From positions 158,003 through 222,002 of the forward strand of contig NZ_QRBE01000004.1 in assembly GCF_003363155.1 (NCBI RefSeq): a stretch of 64,000 nucleotides of DNA, written 5' to 3'. The stretch's first letter is position 1; the number at the start of each line of letters is the position of its first letter. Positions 46,462-54,949 of the stretch are shown here, in pieces. Origin of the DNA: Dyella monticola. Its GTDB lineage: Bacteria > Pseudomonadota > Gammaproteobacteria > Xanthomonadales > Rhodanobacteraceae. The position numbers and the translations under genes are program-made. The notes beneath the pieces were generated by a model. That model was not told the origin of the DNA and made no database searches. It saw only the letters and a program-made list of their open reading frames with translations.

Positions 46462-48021
46462 ATGGACAAAGGACCAGGGCGCAACACACTTCGGGCGCAT
46501 CAAGCAGTGCGACAGCTTGTCGTGATGTTGGGCTTCGCAGGCGTCTACTTTGCGCTGCGGGCTGTATCGTTTTCCCACTGGGACTTGGTGGCCGGTTTGG
46601 AATTGGCTGCTCTCATCTTGCTCCCTTACCGTTACTGGGCGGCGCTGGCGGTCGGCGAATTCATTCCCCTTGCCACCGTGGCTATCACCTGCGTAAGTTC
46701 CTTCGGCGTGGCCTGGGCCAGCTTCAAGGCCGTCCCGTCTATCTGCCTGGTCATGCCAATCGTGTATGTGTGCCGTGAACGCCTGGGCTTGATCCGGCGC
46801 CGCGGTGATGGCGTCAGCATGCCAGCGCTGGTGCTGTGCACCGCCGCGGCCGCTCTTGCAGTAGCCGCCTACAACATACTGCTCCTTTGGTTGGCCCCAC
46901 GCCCGCCGGGCTATCCGCCACTGCACCAATGGATGCTGCGCTACGTCCTCGGTCATTCGCTCGGCATCCTGACCATCGCACCGTTGGCCATAGCGGTGTG
47001 GGTCGCCGTGCGCGGCAAAACCTTCAAAACCCTGGCCTCGGAACTTCGTGACAACCGGATGCTGGTGGACAGCATCGGCGTGCTTATCCCCGTCTTGGGG
47101 TTGCTGCTTTGGATTGGCTCACGCGCCAAGCTGGGATCGGACGTGCGCTACATGGCCCAGGTCGCCATGTTCCTGCCGCTGGTGATGTTGGCGCTTAAAA
47201 ACGGTTGGCAAGGCGCGGCGGTAGGGAGTACAGCGGCCAGTATCGCCATCGTGATGCTGATGCCCGCGAAATACGATCACGCTACGTTGCACGCTCAGGT
47301 CCTCTTGCTCTTTGTGACCTCCACTATGCTGATCATCGGCTCGAAGATCACGGCATGGCATCGCCAAGATCAGCAAGAAAAGCAGGACATGCGCAACGCG
47401 TTGGCGTTGGCGCAGCGGAACTATCATGAAGGCGAACGTCAGTTGCGGCGCGCTGCTTACATGCTCCGCGAAATGCAAACGCTCGGTTCGTCCTGGCTCC
47501 GCTTCCCCACCCAGATGAGCGACTACCAGCGGGCGCAACCCGTGGTCGATGCCGCCAACCGCTTCATCGAATACTGCGATCCGCTGGAAGGCCAAGGCCG
47601 AAGCCTGCCCAAGGCGCTGGAAAAGGGCAGCCTGGCGCAAGTTTTGTCCCAGCACCAGGTCCCGTTCCGCACGAATTTCCACGGGGGCGTGAGCGCGCTA
47701 CCGAATGCCATGCATCTGGCGATCTATCGGATGATTTGCGGTGGCGTCACGCACCTGGCCGCGCAAGATCACGTGGGCCGGGTCTTGATCAACGTTCGGT
47801 GCGTGCATTACCGCGATCAGCGTTGGGTCATTCTGCGCATGACGGGCACGGAAGATCACGATCCTTTCCCGCTGTCCGAATCGCGCTTGATGGCTTTGCA
47901 ACAGTTATCTCGCCACACGAATTTCCAGGCCATCAATGACGACGCGGCGACCTTTGGGGGCGCCGCGCGTCAACGTGCCAGTGAGCGAGGTCTGCATCTC
48001 ACCGTGGTGATGTCCGCCTGA
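46462..48021 (+). CDS. MASE1-domain membrane protein with degenerate kinase-like ATPase domain
   Basis: A 519-residue protein. Residues about 15-300 are a MASE1 sensor with about eight helices (SHWDLVAGLELAAL, PYRYWAALAVGEFIPL, GHSLGILTIAPLAI). A coiled helix follows (about 305-350, rich in Gln and Arg). The C-terminus resembles a histidine-kinase ATPase of the DesK type (LPNAMHLAIYRMICGGVTHLAA), but the N-box asparagine is missing, no H-box histidine is visible, and the G-boxes are degraded. It is probably a signalling pseudokinase. A paralogue starts at 63687. The start has a GGGGGGAGGGG site. Confidence 0.78.
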   Translation: MDKGPGRNTLRAHQAVRQLVVMLGFAGVYFALRAVSFSHWDLVAGLELAALILLPYRYWAALAVGEFIPLATVAITCVSSFGVAWASFKAVPSICLVMPIVYVCRERLGLIRRRGDGVSMPALVLCTAAAALAVAAYNILLLWLAPRPPGYPPLHQWMLRYVLGHSLGILTIAPLAIAVWVAVRGKTFKTLASELRDNRMLVDSIGVLIPVLGLLLWIGSRAKLGSDVRYMAQVAMFLPLVMLALKNGWQGAAVGSTAASIAIVMLMPAKYDHATLHAQVLLLFVTSTMLIIGSKITAWHRQDQQEKQDMRNALALAQRNYHEGERQLRRAAYMLREMQTLGSSWLRFPTQMSDYQRAQPVVDAANRFIEYCDPLEGQGRSLPKALEKGSLAQVLSQHQVPFRTNFHGGVSALPNAMHLAIYRMICGGVTHLAAQDHVGRVLINVRCVHYRDQRWVILRMTGTEDHDPFPLSESRLMALQQLSRHTNFQAINDDAATFGGAARQRASERGLHLTVVMSA

Positions 48022-48023
48022 CG

Positions 48024-48473
48024 TCACTGGACCTGTTTCACCACATCGCCGCACTCACCCGGATCTGAACAGGTGTCCAGCAAGGGTGAGGCGGTGACAT
48101 TCAGCGCGCCGTTGCTGGCGGGCGTGGTCGTCACCGTCACGGCTTGGTCTTGATACACGGTTTCTGTGCTGGCACTCGTGGCCGTCTTGGCCTTGGTGGT
48201 GTTCACGTGCGCCGCATCCGTCCCGATTGGTAGCACCAGCACCGTGCCATTCGCCGCGGCAACCGCGCTGCGCACCGTGCCATTTAGGTCATTGACCTGC
48301 ACATACTCAATGCCATCTTTTGCGAAGACGTACACGTGGTAATGCGGGCTCAAACTGACATCCGTGGCATTGGGCCACGCTTGCCCCAGGCCTGTGGACG
48401 GCGCGCCTGCCCAAGCAGCGCCAGAAAGACCGAGAGCCAGACCAATGGCGAGCACTGCACGCTTACTCTTCAT
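48024..48473 (-). CDS. Small secreted protein of unknown function
   Basis: A 149-residue exported protein. The signal peptide MKSKRAVLAIGLALGLSGAA ends at AWA-GAP (about residue 22). The mature part is Thr/Ala-rich with strands (HYHVYVFAKDGIEYVQVNDL) and two cysteines near the end (CSDPGEC). The ATG at 48473 has AAAGGGGA upstream. It is convergent with the MASE1 gene (2 nt apart) and divergent from the RHS gene. Confidence 0.75.
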   Translation of the reverse strand: MKSKRAVLAIGLALGLSGAAWAGAPSTGLGQAWPNATDVSLSPHYHVYVFAKDGIEYVQVNDLNGTVRSAVAAANGTVLVLPIGTDAAHVNTTKAKTATSASTETVYQDQAVTVTTTPASNGALNVTASPLLDTCSDPGECGDVVKQVQ

Positions 48474-48723
48474 AGAAAAATCCCCTTTGCTTATGTGGTG
48501 GATGCCCGTTCCGTGGAAAGGGCAATCTAACATCGCAGCTTGACCGACATTCGGTGGGTGCGATGTCAACGTTCAGCACGGCAGGGGGTGCGTGATGGAA
48601 ATGTGAAGATGGCATGCGACGAAAAATCATGCACGGGTGACCGTCAAAATCGCACGTGGCTTCGGTAATATCGGAACGACCAATACCACTCATGGACAGC
48701 GGCCAGGCAGGGCCGACAGGGGG

Positions 48724-50820
48724 ATGGAGATGTGGAGCGTCAGGAAGTGGGCGCAGGGGATTTTCGTTGTTGCGCCATTCGTTTTCGGGTCGCCGCTCTT
48801 CGCCCAAACGGCGAACACGACGACGACTTATCAATACGATGCGTTGAACCGCATGACGCAGGTCACGGACCCGAGCGGGTTCAACACCACGTATCAATAC
48901 GATGGCCTTTCCGATCCGACGAGCACCACCAGCCCGGACTCGGGAACCAAAGCGCAAACTTTCGATGCCGCCGGCAATGTGTTGACGGCGACCGATGCCA
49001 AGGGCAACACCGTCAGCTACACCTACGATGCCGACAATCGGCGGCTCACGGCAACGTATGCCGACAGCACTCTCAACGTGACCTACGCTTACGATCAATC
49101 GAACGCCGTCACCGGTTGTTCCGTGTCGTATCCAATCGGCCGTTTGACACAGGTCGTTGAGAATTCGGTGACCACGACCCTCTGTTACAACGGACAGGGT
49201 TTTGTGATCCAAAAGATGCAGGCGCTGAACGGACAAACCCAAGTCACGAACTACACACGTAGCGCAGCGGGTCGTTTGCTGGCGATCACACATCCCAGCG
49301 GCAACCAGATCAACTACTCCCGCGATGGGAATGGCAACATCAGCGGAGTGTCTGTCACAACCGGCAGTGGCACGACCACGCTGGTGAGCAACGTGACGTA
49401 TGCGCCCTTTGGCCCGGTGACGAGCTACACCCTGGGCAACGGCCAGACCGTCACTCGCACTTACGACGCCAACTATCGACTGACGGATTTGACCAGCCCG
49501 GGTTTTGCGCTGCATCTGGCGCGTGATGCGATGGGCAACATCACGGCGATCGGCAACGCACCCGGCGCCAATCCTGCGACGGAAAGTTACGCCTACGATT
49601 CGCTGTATCGCTTGAACACCGTGACCGAAGCCAATGGCTCGATTTTCGAAAGCGCGACGTATAACCAGGCGGGCGATCGATTGACGAAGACGGGCAGTGG
49701 GCTTGCGACGGGAATCTACGCCTACAACACGGGCACCCACCAACTGATCGCCACCGGCAATGCGGCGCGCACGGTGGATGCCAATGGCAACACCACCGCG
49801 ATTTCCAACGCCGGCACGACCTACGGCTTTGGTTTCAACGATCGCAACCGCATGTCCGTGGTGCAGGTCAATCAATCCACGGTGGCCACCTACCTCTACA
49901 ACGCCGATGGGTTGCGCGTCGCCAAGACGACAGGCGGGGCGACGGAGACCTACAACTACGACCTCGACCATCACTTGCTCGGCGAATACGGCGCGACGAA
50001 CCGGGAATACGTCTATATGGACGACATCCCCGTGGCCAACCTCGACATGCAGGGCACGACGACGGTGGCCTACGTCACCGCGGATCAGACCGGCACACCG
50101 CGCGCGGTGGAGGACGGCAGTGGCAATGTCCTTTGGGCGTGGCCGTATGAAGGCAACGCGTGGGGGGAACTCGCACCGGTCACGAATGGCTACACCTATA
50201 ATCTCCGCGCCCCTGGCCAGTATTACGACGCCGAAAGTGGGTTAAACAGCAACATCAATCGCGACTACGACAGCGGCACCGGGCGCTACACCGAAGTTGA
50301 TCCCTTGGGCCAGGCCGGCGGACTCCCGCTGTATGTCTACGCCCAAAACGACCCTCTGGCCTACATAGACCCGCTGGGCCTGTTCCCCTTCGGCACGCCC
50401 GCACCGGCCGGCGGACCCACCAGCCCGGCGGGACCGGGCGTGTTGCCCGCGGATCCCTTGGCGCCGCCTCGGTCCATTCCCAGTCCGGGTTCGGCCTTAC
50501 GCGGGCTCGCCGCTCTGTGTGCTGCGCAGCCCGAGCTGTGTGTAGCGGCAGGCATTGTCGGTGGGTGCCTTTACCCGAACTCCACCGCCGACTCGTGTGC
50601 GGACGAACCCCATCCCCCCGCTGGGCAGTGCCACAAGAACAACGACGACTGCGAGAAGGAGTGGGAAGACGCCTTCCGCATGTGTGAGAACTACAACTCC
50701 CAGCCCAACCCGCCGCGTGGCATCACGGGTGGCTACACTAACCTCTATCAATGTGCCAAAGGCCTGGTCAGCCAGCGTTGCGGTGGCAACCGCGTCACCG
50801 TGGACGGACAAGATCAATGA
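48724..50820 (+). CDS. Secreted RHS/YD-repeat protein with variable C-terminal domain
   Basis: A 698-residue protein. The signal peptide (MEMWSVRKWAQGIFVVAPF, cut near LFAQ) is followed by about ten YD-type repeats (YQYDALNRMTQVTDPSG, YTYDADNRRLTATY). The RHS-associated core is YDAESGLNSNINRDYDSGTGRY followed by YAQNDPLAYIDPLGL at about 555. The last 140 residues are Pro-rich and then cysteine-rich (CHKNNDDCEKEWEDAF), the position of the toxin domain in polymorphic toxins. It is short for the class. The next gene overlaps by four bases, the usual place for immunity. Toxicity is inference. Confidence 0.88.
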   Translation: MEMWSVRKWAQGIFVVAPFVFGSPLFAQTANTTTTYQYDALNRMTQVTDPSGFNTTYQYDGLSDPTSTTSPDSGTKAQTFDAAGNVLTATDAKGNTVSYTYDADNRRLTATYADSTLNVTYAYDQSNAVTGCSVSYPIGRLTQVVENSVTTTLCYNGQGFVIQKMQALNGQTQVTNYTRSAAGRLLAITHPSGNQINYSRDGNGNISGVSVTTGSGTTTLVSNVTYAPFGPVTSYTLGNGQTVTRTYDANYRLTDLTSPGFALHLARDAMGNITAIGNAPGANPATESYAYDSLYRLNTVTEANGSIFESATYNQAGDRLTKTGSGLATGIYAYNTGTHQLIATGNAARTVDANGNTTAISNAGTTYGFGFNDRNRMSVVQVNQSTVATYLYNADGLRVAKTTGGATETYNYDLDHHLLGEYGATNREYVYMDDIPVANLDMQGTTTVAYVTADQTGTPRAVEDGSGNVLWAWPYEGNAWGELAPVTNGYTYNLRAPGQYYDAESGLNSNINRDYDSGTGRYTEVDPLGQAGGLPLYVYAQNDPLAYIDPLGLFPFGTPAPAGGPTSPAGPGVLPADPLAPPRSIPSPGSALRGLAALCAAQPELCVAAGIVGGCLYPNSTADSCADEPHPPAGQCHKNNDDCEKEWEDAFRMCENYNSQPNPPRGITGGYTNLYQCAKGLVSQRCGGNRVTVDGQDQ

Positions 50821-51338
50821 CGGACAACTTGGAAAAACTGATTGCTTCAATTGAAACGCGCGTGCGTGCGGATGATCCCCAGGCGCTGACCGAGGCCAAC
50901 GACCTGGTTGAGCGGTTCCCTGACGAAGCCCGCGTGTGGTCGCTGCGCTCTTACATCCTTTCGCGATCCCATGACTTTGAAGGCGCGATCCACGACATGA
51001 CGCAAGCGATCGAGTTGGCACCCACCGAACCGGTCTTCTTCTTCAATCGTGGCCGGTTCCACCTGCGACTGGGGCGACCGAAGGAAGCGATCGAAGATTT
51101 CACGCGCGGGCTTGAACAGTGTGCGCATCACCAGAACAACTATTACCGCGACTCGCTTCTCTTTTTCCGCGCCGCGGCGCACGTGCGGCTCCGCGATGGC
51201 ACAGCCGCGGCGGCCGACCTCTCTGAGATTGAAGACGACGAATTTTCCCTCTGGATCGAGGGACTGGTGTCCAAGAAGCAATTGATGGCCGAGGCGGAAA
51301 AATTCGGTCCACGGCGGTCACCTCGTCCCCGTCCGTGA
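50817..51338 (+). CDS. TPR-type protein, candidate immunity factor for the RHS protein
   Basis: A 173-residue cytoplasmic protein of tetratricopeptide-like helices (EARVWSLRSYILSRSHDFEGAIHDMTQAIE; EPVFFFNRGRFHLRLGRPKEAIEDF). The ATG at 50817 overlaps the RHS stop (ATGA), so both are made together. TPR proteins are seen among immunity proteins of polymorphic toxins, but no direct homology was established here. Confidence 0.75.
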   Translation: MTDNLEKLIASIETRVRADDPQALTEANDLVERFPDEARVWSLRSYILSRSHDFEGAIHDMTQAIELAPTEPVFFFNRGRFHLRLGRPKEAIEDFTRGLEQCAHHQNNYYRDSLLFFRAAAHVRLRDGTAAAADLSEIEDDEFSLWIEGLVSKKQLMAEAEKFGPRRSPRPRP

Positions 51339-51343
51339 TCCCC

Positions 51344-51652
51344 ATGAACCCCGACCAGATTGACGTCGTCATTGCCCGGCGCACGTTTCAAGTGAAGGGT
51401 GGGCGAGAAGCGGAACTCATCATCGGCGCCCCGCAGCCGTTCACGGACGGCGACTACTTCCGTCCGTTCCAAGTCACGGGGCTGGGGGATGCCCGGGTCT
51501 ATTACGCCGGGGGTGTGGACGCCTACCAGGCCCTAATCCTGGCTTTGAAGAAAATCACCATCCACCTGCTGACCCTTCCCGAAGTGGTGAACGGCGAGGT
51601 GCAGTGGTTGGACGGTAGTGAACCCAACCTTGGGTTGTTGGCGTCGCCGTGA
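51344..51652 (+). CDS. DUF6968-like protein (immunity candidate, paralogue 1)
   Basis: A 102-residue protein: IARRTFQVKGGREAELIIGAPQPF, then VYYAGGVDAYQALILALKKI and LDGSEPNLGL. Its pattern is shared with the product of 52186 (ARHLTYARKG, GGDTVQALELAIKSM, PDGEEPYFE), so the two are paralogues. The start may instead be a GTG three codons earlier (51335) that overlaps the preceding stop. The position in the RHS operon favours an immunity role; the DUF6968 name is from memory of the family pattern. Confidence 0.65.
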   Translation: MNPDQIDVVIARRTFQVKGGREAELIIGAPQPFTDGDYFRPFQVTGLGDARVYYAGGVDAYQALILALKKITIHLLTLPEVVNGEVQWLDGSEPNLGLLASP

Positions 51653-51692
51653 GCACGGGAGCATGCCGCGCTCATCATGGACAGGAAACCCT

Positions 51693-52157
51693 ATGTTGAA
51701 GATTAAAGGAAGCGCCGTTTTTCTCTTGCTCGCCGTACTCGTAGGCGAACGTGCGTTCGCCACTGATCTAGATTTTAAGGGCATCTTTTTCAAAGAAGGC
51801 CTGCCAAGTGTTGGTGGAGACCTGGCGGGTTCAACGGTGATGTTCGATGACTATGCCGTCCCCGTCTTGAAAGACGACTCCGCAGCCTTCTTAAATCTGA
51901 AATCGAATGCAAAGGTCAAGATTGTGGGATTTACCGACAATCAGGAGTGCCAGCGTGACATATGCAAGGCCCTTTCATTGCGCCGCGCGCAGCTCGTCAA
52001 TGCCTGGTTGCTCGCGCACGACTTCCCTGCTGACCGGCTACTAGCGCCTGAGGGGCACGGCAGCAGTGATCCGATAGATACCAATGCCACAGCGGACGGT
52101 CGACAGCGAAATAGACGCGCCGAATTTCAAATCATTGCGCCCCCTGGGCAACCTTGA
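51693..52157 (+). CDS. OmpA-like domain envelope protein
   Basis: A 154-residue exported protein. The signal peptide (MLKIKGSAVFLLLAVLVGERAFA, cleaved before TD) precedes a short linker. The OmpA C-terminal domain follows (VKIVGFTDNQECQRDICKAL.LRRAQLVNAWLLA, then GHGSSDPIDTNATADGRQ and the NRRAEF motif), which normally binds peptidoglycan. Two cysteines (ECQRDIC) are an insertion-like detail. No transmembrane barrel is present. It lies in a run of small genes after the RHS protein. Confidence 0.85.
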   Translation: MLKIKGSAVFLLLAVLVGERAFATDLDFKGIFFKEGLPSVGGDLAGSTVMFDDYAVPVLKDDSAAFLNLKSNAKVKIVGFTDNQECQRDICKALSLRRAQLVNAWLLAHDFPADRLLAPEGHGSSDPIDTNATADGRQRNRRAEFQIIAPPGQP

Positions 52158-52185
52158 TGCAGCTCATTGAGAAGATGCCGACGCC

Positions 52186-52509
52186 ATGACATCGACGCCT
52201 CGCACGATCGCCGCGCGGCATTTGACCTATGCCCGCAAGGGCGAGTCGGAAAAAACGCCTTTTAGCGTGTGCATTAGTGAGCCGTTCCTGCTAACCAACG
52301 AAAACTGTGACATCGCGTTTGGGGAGGGGGCCGCGGGGTGCGTGGTCAGCTTCGATGGTCTCTCAGAAAAGTCGAGGACCATCTACGGTGGCGATACCGT
52401 CCAGGCTTTGGAGCTCGCGATCAAGTCGATGGAGACTTTTTTGAAATGGTTGAGTAAGAAGTATGACTTCTACTTCCCGGATGGTGAGGAGCCTTATTTT
52501 GAAGATTAG
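52186..52509 (+). CDS. DUF6968-like protein (immunity candidate, paralogue 2)
   Basis: A 107-residue protein matching the product of 51344 along most of its length, with an acidic C-terminus (FPDGEEPYFED). It has no signal peptide. Because it lies 29 nt after the OmpA-like gene and far from an intact second toxin, it may be an orphan immunity gene left by loss of a former RHS tip. Confidence 0.65.
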   Translation: MTSTPRTIAARHLTYARKGESEKTPFSVCISEPFLLTNENCDIAFGEGAAGCVVSFDGLSEKSRTIYGGDTVQALELAIKSMETFLKWLSKKYDFYFPDGEEPYFED

Positions 52510-52873
52510 GCCAAGATGGTTCCTCCTTGCATGGATACTTGCCACGCATGCCGTTGACGCGCATGCGCAGACGCAACAGCAACCAAAAATTCCCAGATGT
52601 ACGGCGGCACAGATCATCGTGACCGGTGCATACCGCAGTGCCCAGTTCAAACAGCAGGGGCAGTCTTACGACCAGCAGGCCATGAACGTGCAGAGTATGG
52701 CGGCAAGGTTGGCGGTGAGGTTCGGCGACAACATGGGTCAGACGTATGCCGAGGTCGAGGCCAAGTTGCTACAAAACCTCTACACGAACCCGGCCTACAC
52801 GCAAATGACGCCGGAGCAGTTCAGGGACGCCATGAGCGCATCGTTTGCGGCGGATTGTTCGCAGGCCACTTAG
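52481..52873 (+). CDS. Small exported protein of unknown function
   Basis: A 130-residue frame overlapping the previous gene by 29 nt; a TTG nearer the stop is an alternative start. The N-terminus is basic and hydrophobic (LKIRPRWFLLAWILATHAVDAHA) and ends with a plausible cleavage site before QTQQQ. The mature part is helical with two cysteines (PRCTAAQ and ADCSQAT), likely a disulfide. It is not recognised. Confidence 0.55.
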   Translation: MVRSLILKIRPRWFLLAWILATHAVDAHAQTQQQPKIPRCTAAQIIVTGAYRSAQFKQQGQSYDQQAMNVQSMAARLAVRFGDNMGQTYAEVEAKLLQNLYTNPAYTQMTPEQFRDAMSASFAADCSQAT

Positions 52874-52884
52874 GTAGGCGTTGC

Positions 52885-53748
52885 ATGGTCAAGCATGTCG
52901 AAGCGGTTTATTACGAAGATGGAGTGCGTCATCCGATCCTGGCAAAGGATCTCATCAAGGATGAAGTGCTCGCCCTGGCTCGAACGAAAGCCCTGGTCGA
53001 TTCAGGGGACGAATTTGCCTTGTTCGTCCGAGGTGGAAAAACGCCCCACTTCTATGCGACGTCCAAGGGACGTCAACTAACCGAAAAGCCTGAGTCCAGT
53101 GAGGAGCACAACAGACGGATCGAGAGCCTATTGATGGAATTGGACGCTCTCACCAAGTCAGGTGTGGCAGTTGAGGTTGGGACCACTGTCATCAGGTCAG
53201 ACGTTTGGCAAGCAACACAGCGTGTTGAGCACGATTGGCAAACCATCGGTGAACTTCGAGGCTATACCTGGGCCGGTGAGGTCACGCGTGCATTGTCCGA
53301 TGGACAAAAGTGTCGCCACGATCTGTTTGGTGCGAATCAAGCGCTTTTGAATTTAACGGATCGAAACCCTTGGGTAGCCATCGAAGTGATTCACACCCAC
53401 TATCCATCGGAAGCGTCGTTCAAGGGCTTCCTGGACATCAGCAGTCGGCTTCCGTTGATTGTGTTGTTCGACGCCGTTGAGGCCGAGGATTACCTGCTCA
53501 GAATTGGCGACGTCCAAGTCCTTGACGATCCCCCTTCCGACTTCAAACCCAGCAATGTGCTCTGGACCGTGAAAGGTATTCGAAGCATCGTGTATATCCA
53601 TCAAGGCCAAGTGCGGATGAATGGCAGGGTGGCGCGAGTCAAAGTAAAAAAGGACAACAAGGATATTTGGAAGGATGTTGAAACCAGCAACGAGCTGAAA
53701 CAGGTGATCAAAGAGGTTTTGGCCAAACGGAAAAAGAAGAGCAGGTAG
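52885..53748 (+). CDS. Hypothetical protein, possible nuclease-like core
   Basis: A 287-residue protein without signal or membrane segment. The central part (CRHDLFGANQALLNL, then PWVAIEVIHTHYPSEASFKGFLD and LPLIVLFDAVEAEDYLL) resembles in outline the core strands of PD-(D/E)XK folds such as CoiA: an acidic residue, then an IEV strand, then a short hydrophobic strand. The catalytic lysine is not evident, so this is a weak guess. The basic C-terminus (VLAKRKKKSR) could bind nucleic acid. It is the last gene of the run that begins with the RHS gene. Confidence 0.6.
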   Translation: MVKHVEAVYYEDGVRHPILAKDLIKDEVLALARTKALVDSGDEFALFVRGGKTPHFYATSKGRQLTEKPESSEEHNRRIESLLMELDALTKSGVAVEVGTTVIRSDVWQATQRVEHDWQTIGELRGYTWAGEVTRALSDGQKCRHDLFGANQALLNLTDRNPWVAIEVIHTHYPSEASFKGFLDISSRLPLIVLFDAVEAEDYLLRIGDVQVLDDPPSDFKPSNVLWTVKGIRSIVYIHQGQVRMNGRVARVKVKKDNKDIWKDVETSNELKQVIKEVLAKRKKKSR

Positions 53749-53897
53749 CCGTTTACCAGTGGTTGGTGTGTGATGGATCCGTGAAGAACCATCCTTCGAT
53801 CGTTCCAAATCACGCGAACACGCCGCGGCCGCTGGGCTAGGCAGGAAATCTCCGGTAGATTTGGCGCACGCGCATAAGTCTCGGGGGGAGGCTTGCC

Positions 53898-54914
53898 ATG
53901 ATGGTCGTGATGCGTTTCGCTGCCACAACGGTGGGGTTTTTAAAGGTCGGTCAGGGATTGGGTTTTCGTCAGCGTTGGGGTGTTCTGCTTCTGGCAGGCG
54001 TGCTCGCAGGGTGCGCCAATACGCCGTGGCCTCGTGCACCTGACCTTGATCAATCAACGCTAGTGGCTAATGCCAAAAGCGTGGGTCAGACGCCGAGCAA
54101 ATCCATCCAAACCGTTGATGACGCAAAGTTGCTAATTGACGCGCTGGATCGGCAGCTGCAACACGAGACCGATACACGTCGAGAAACGGAATTAGCGTTC
54201 GACGATGCAAGCTTTTTCGGCGCCTTGGCGGCAGTGGGTGGTATTGCCGGGAAAAGTATTGCTGCACGAAACATTGGGGGAGGAATTGCCGGCTTGTCTG
54301 CGGCCATCAGTGGTCATTACAACCCCAAGGCCCAACGTATCGCGTTCACGCAAGCATGGGCTCAAACGCGCTGCCTGAAATCAGCGCTCAACGGCATCGA
54401 TACCGATACTTACAACACATTTCAAAAGCCGCTCGGCTCGGTCGGTGATACGACAACGGGTGCAAAGGCCGTTAGCGCGGACCAGGCTTACAGCAACATT
54501 CCGCAAATCACTTATGACCGTGTCGGAGACATTGTTTTTCAACTTATCAATGGTCTGGACAACATCGAGACTTCGACTCCGAGCCTATCCGATATCCGAT
54601 CAGTTGCGATGCAGGTGAGTGATGCGGCGAAGTCTGCCAACGGCGCGCCCGCCGCCGTGGAACAAAAATACCAAGAGCAGATCGTTACTGCGCAAGCAAA
54701 TGTTCAGGCGGCCCAAGATGCAGTCAATAAGGCAAAGCAAGGCGGCAAGGAAACGGCTTTGCTGGACTCTAGCTTGCAGATTGCACGAAATGATTTAAGC
54801 CAGCTTCAAAAAGCTGCCAACCAGAACACTCCAGCGCAAACGGCATTTCTGAGTGCGGTAGTGCAATATGAGGCTTCCGCACAAGCGTGCGTAAAGCTGA
54901 CTTCCACGCAATAG
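53898..54914 (+). CDS. Lipoprotein with glycine-rich segment and coiled coil
   Basis: A 338-residue exported protein. The signal segment RWGVLLLAGVLAGC gives a lipobox cysteine at about 39. A short Gly/Ala-rich stretch (FFGALAAVGGIAGKSIAARNIGGGIAGLSAAI, about 105-135) may enter the membrane. The C-terminal third is a long helix (QEQIVTAQANVQAAQDAV..ARNDLSQLQKA). A more distal start could also be used, since the first 15 residues lie before the signal peptide. Function unknown. Confidence 0.75.
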   Translation: MMVVMRFAATTVGFLKVGQGLGFRQRWGVLLLAGVLAGCANTPWPRAPDLDQSTLVANAKSVGQTPSKSIQTVDDAKLLIDALDRQLQHETDTRRETELAFDDASFFGALAAVGGIAGKSIAARNIGGGIAGLSAAISGHYNPKAQRIAFTQAWAQTRCLKSALNGIDTDTYNTFQKPLGSVGDTTTGAKAVSADQAYSNIPQITYDRVGDIVFQLINGLDNIETSTPSLSDIRSVAMQVSDAAKSANGAPAAVEQKYQEQIVTAQANVQAAQDAVNKAKQGGKETALLDSSLQIARNDLSQLQKAANQNTPAQTAFLSAVVQYEASAQACVKLTSTQ

Positions 54915-54949
54915 TTCAACGGGATCAGGCTAGGGCAAGGGACGCGGGA

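Noticed and set aside
48463-49974. 503-residue open frame on the minus strand
   Set aside because: Antisense of the RHS gene; Arg/Gly/Val-rich and without domains.
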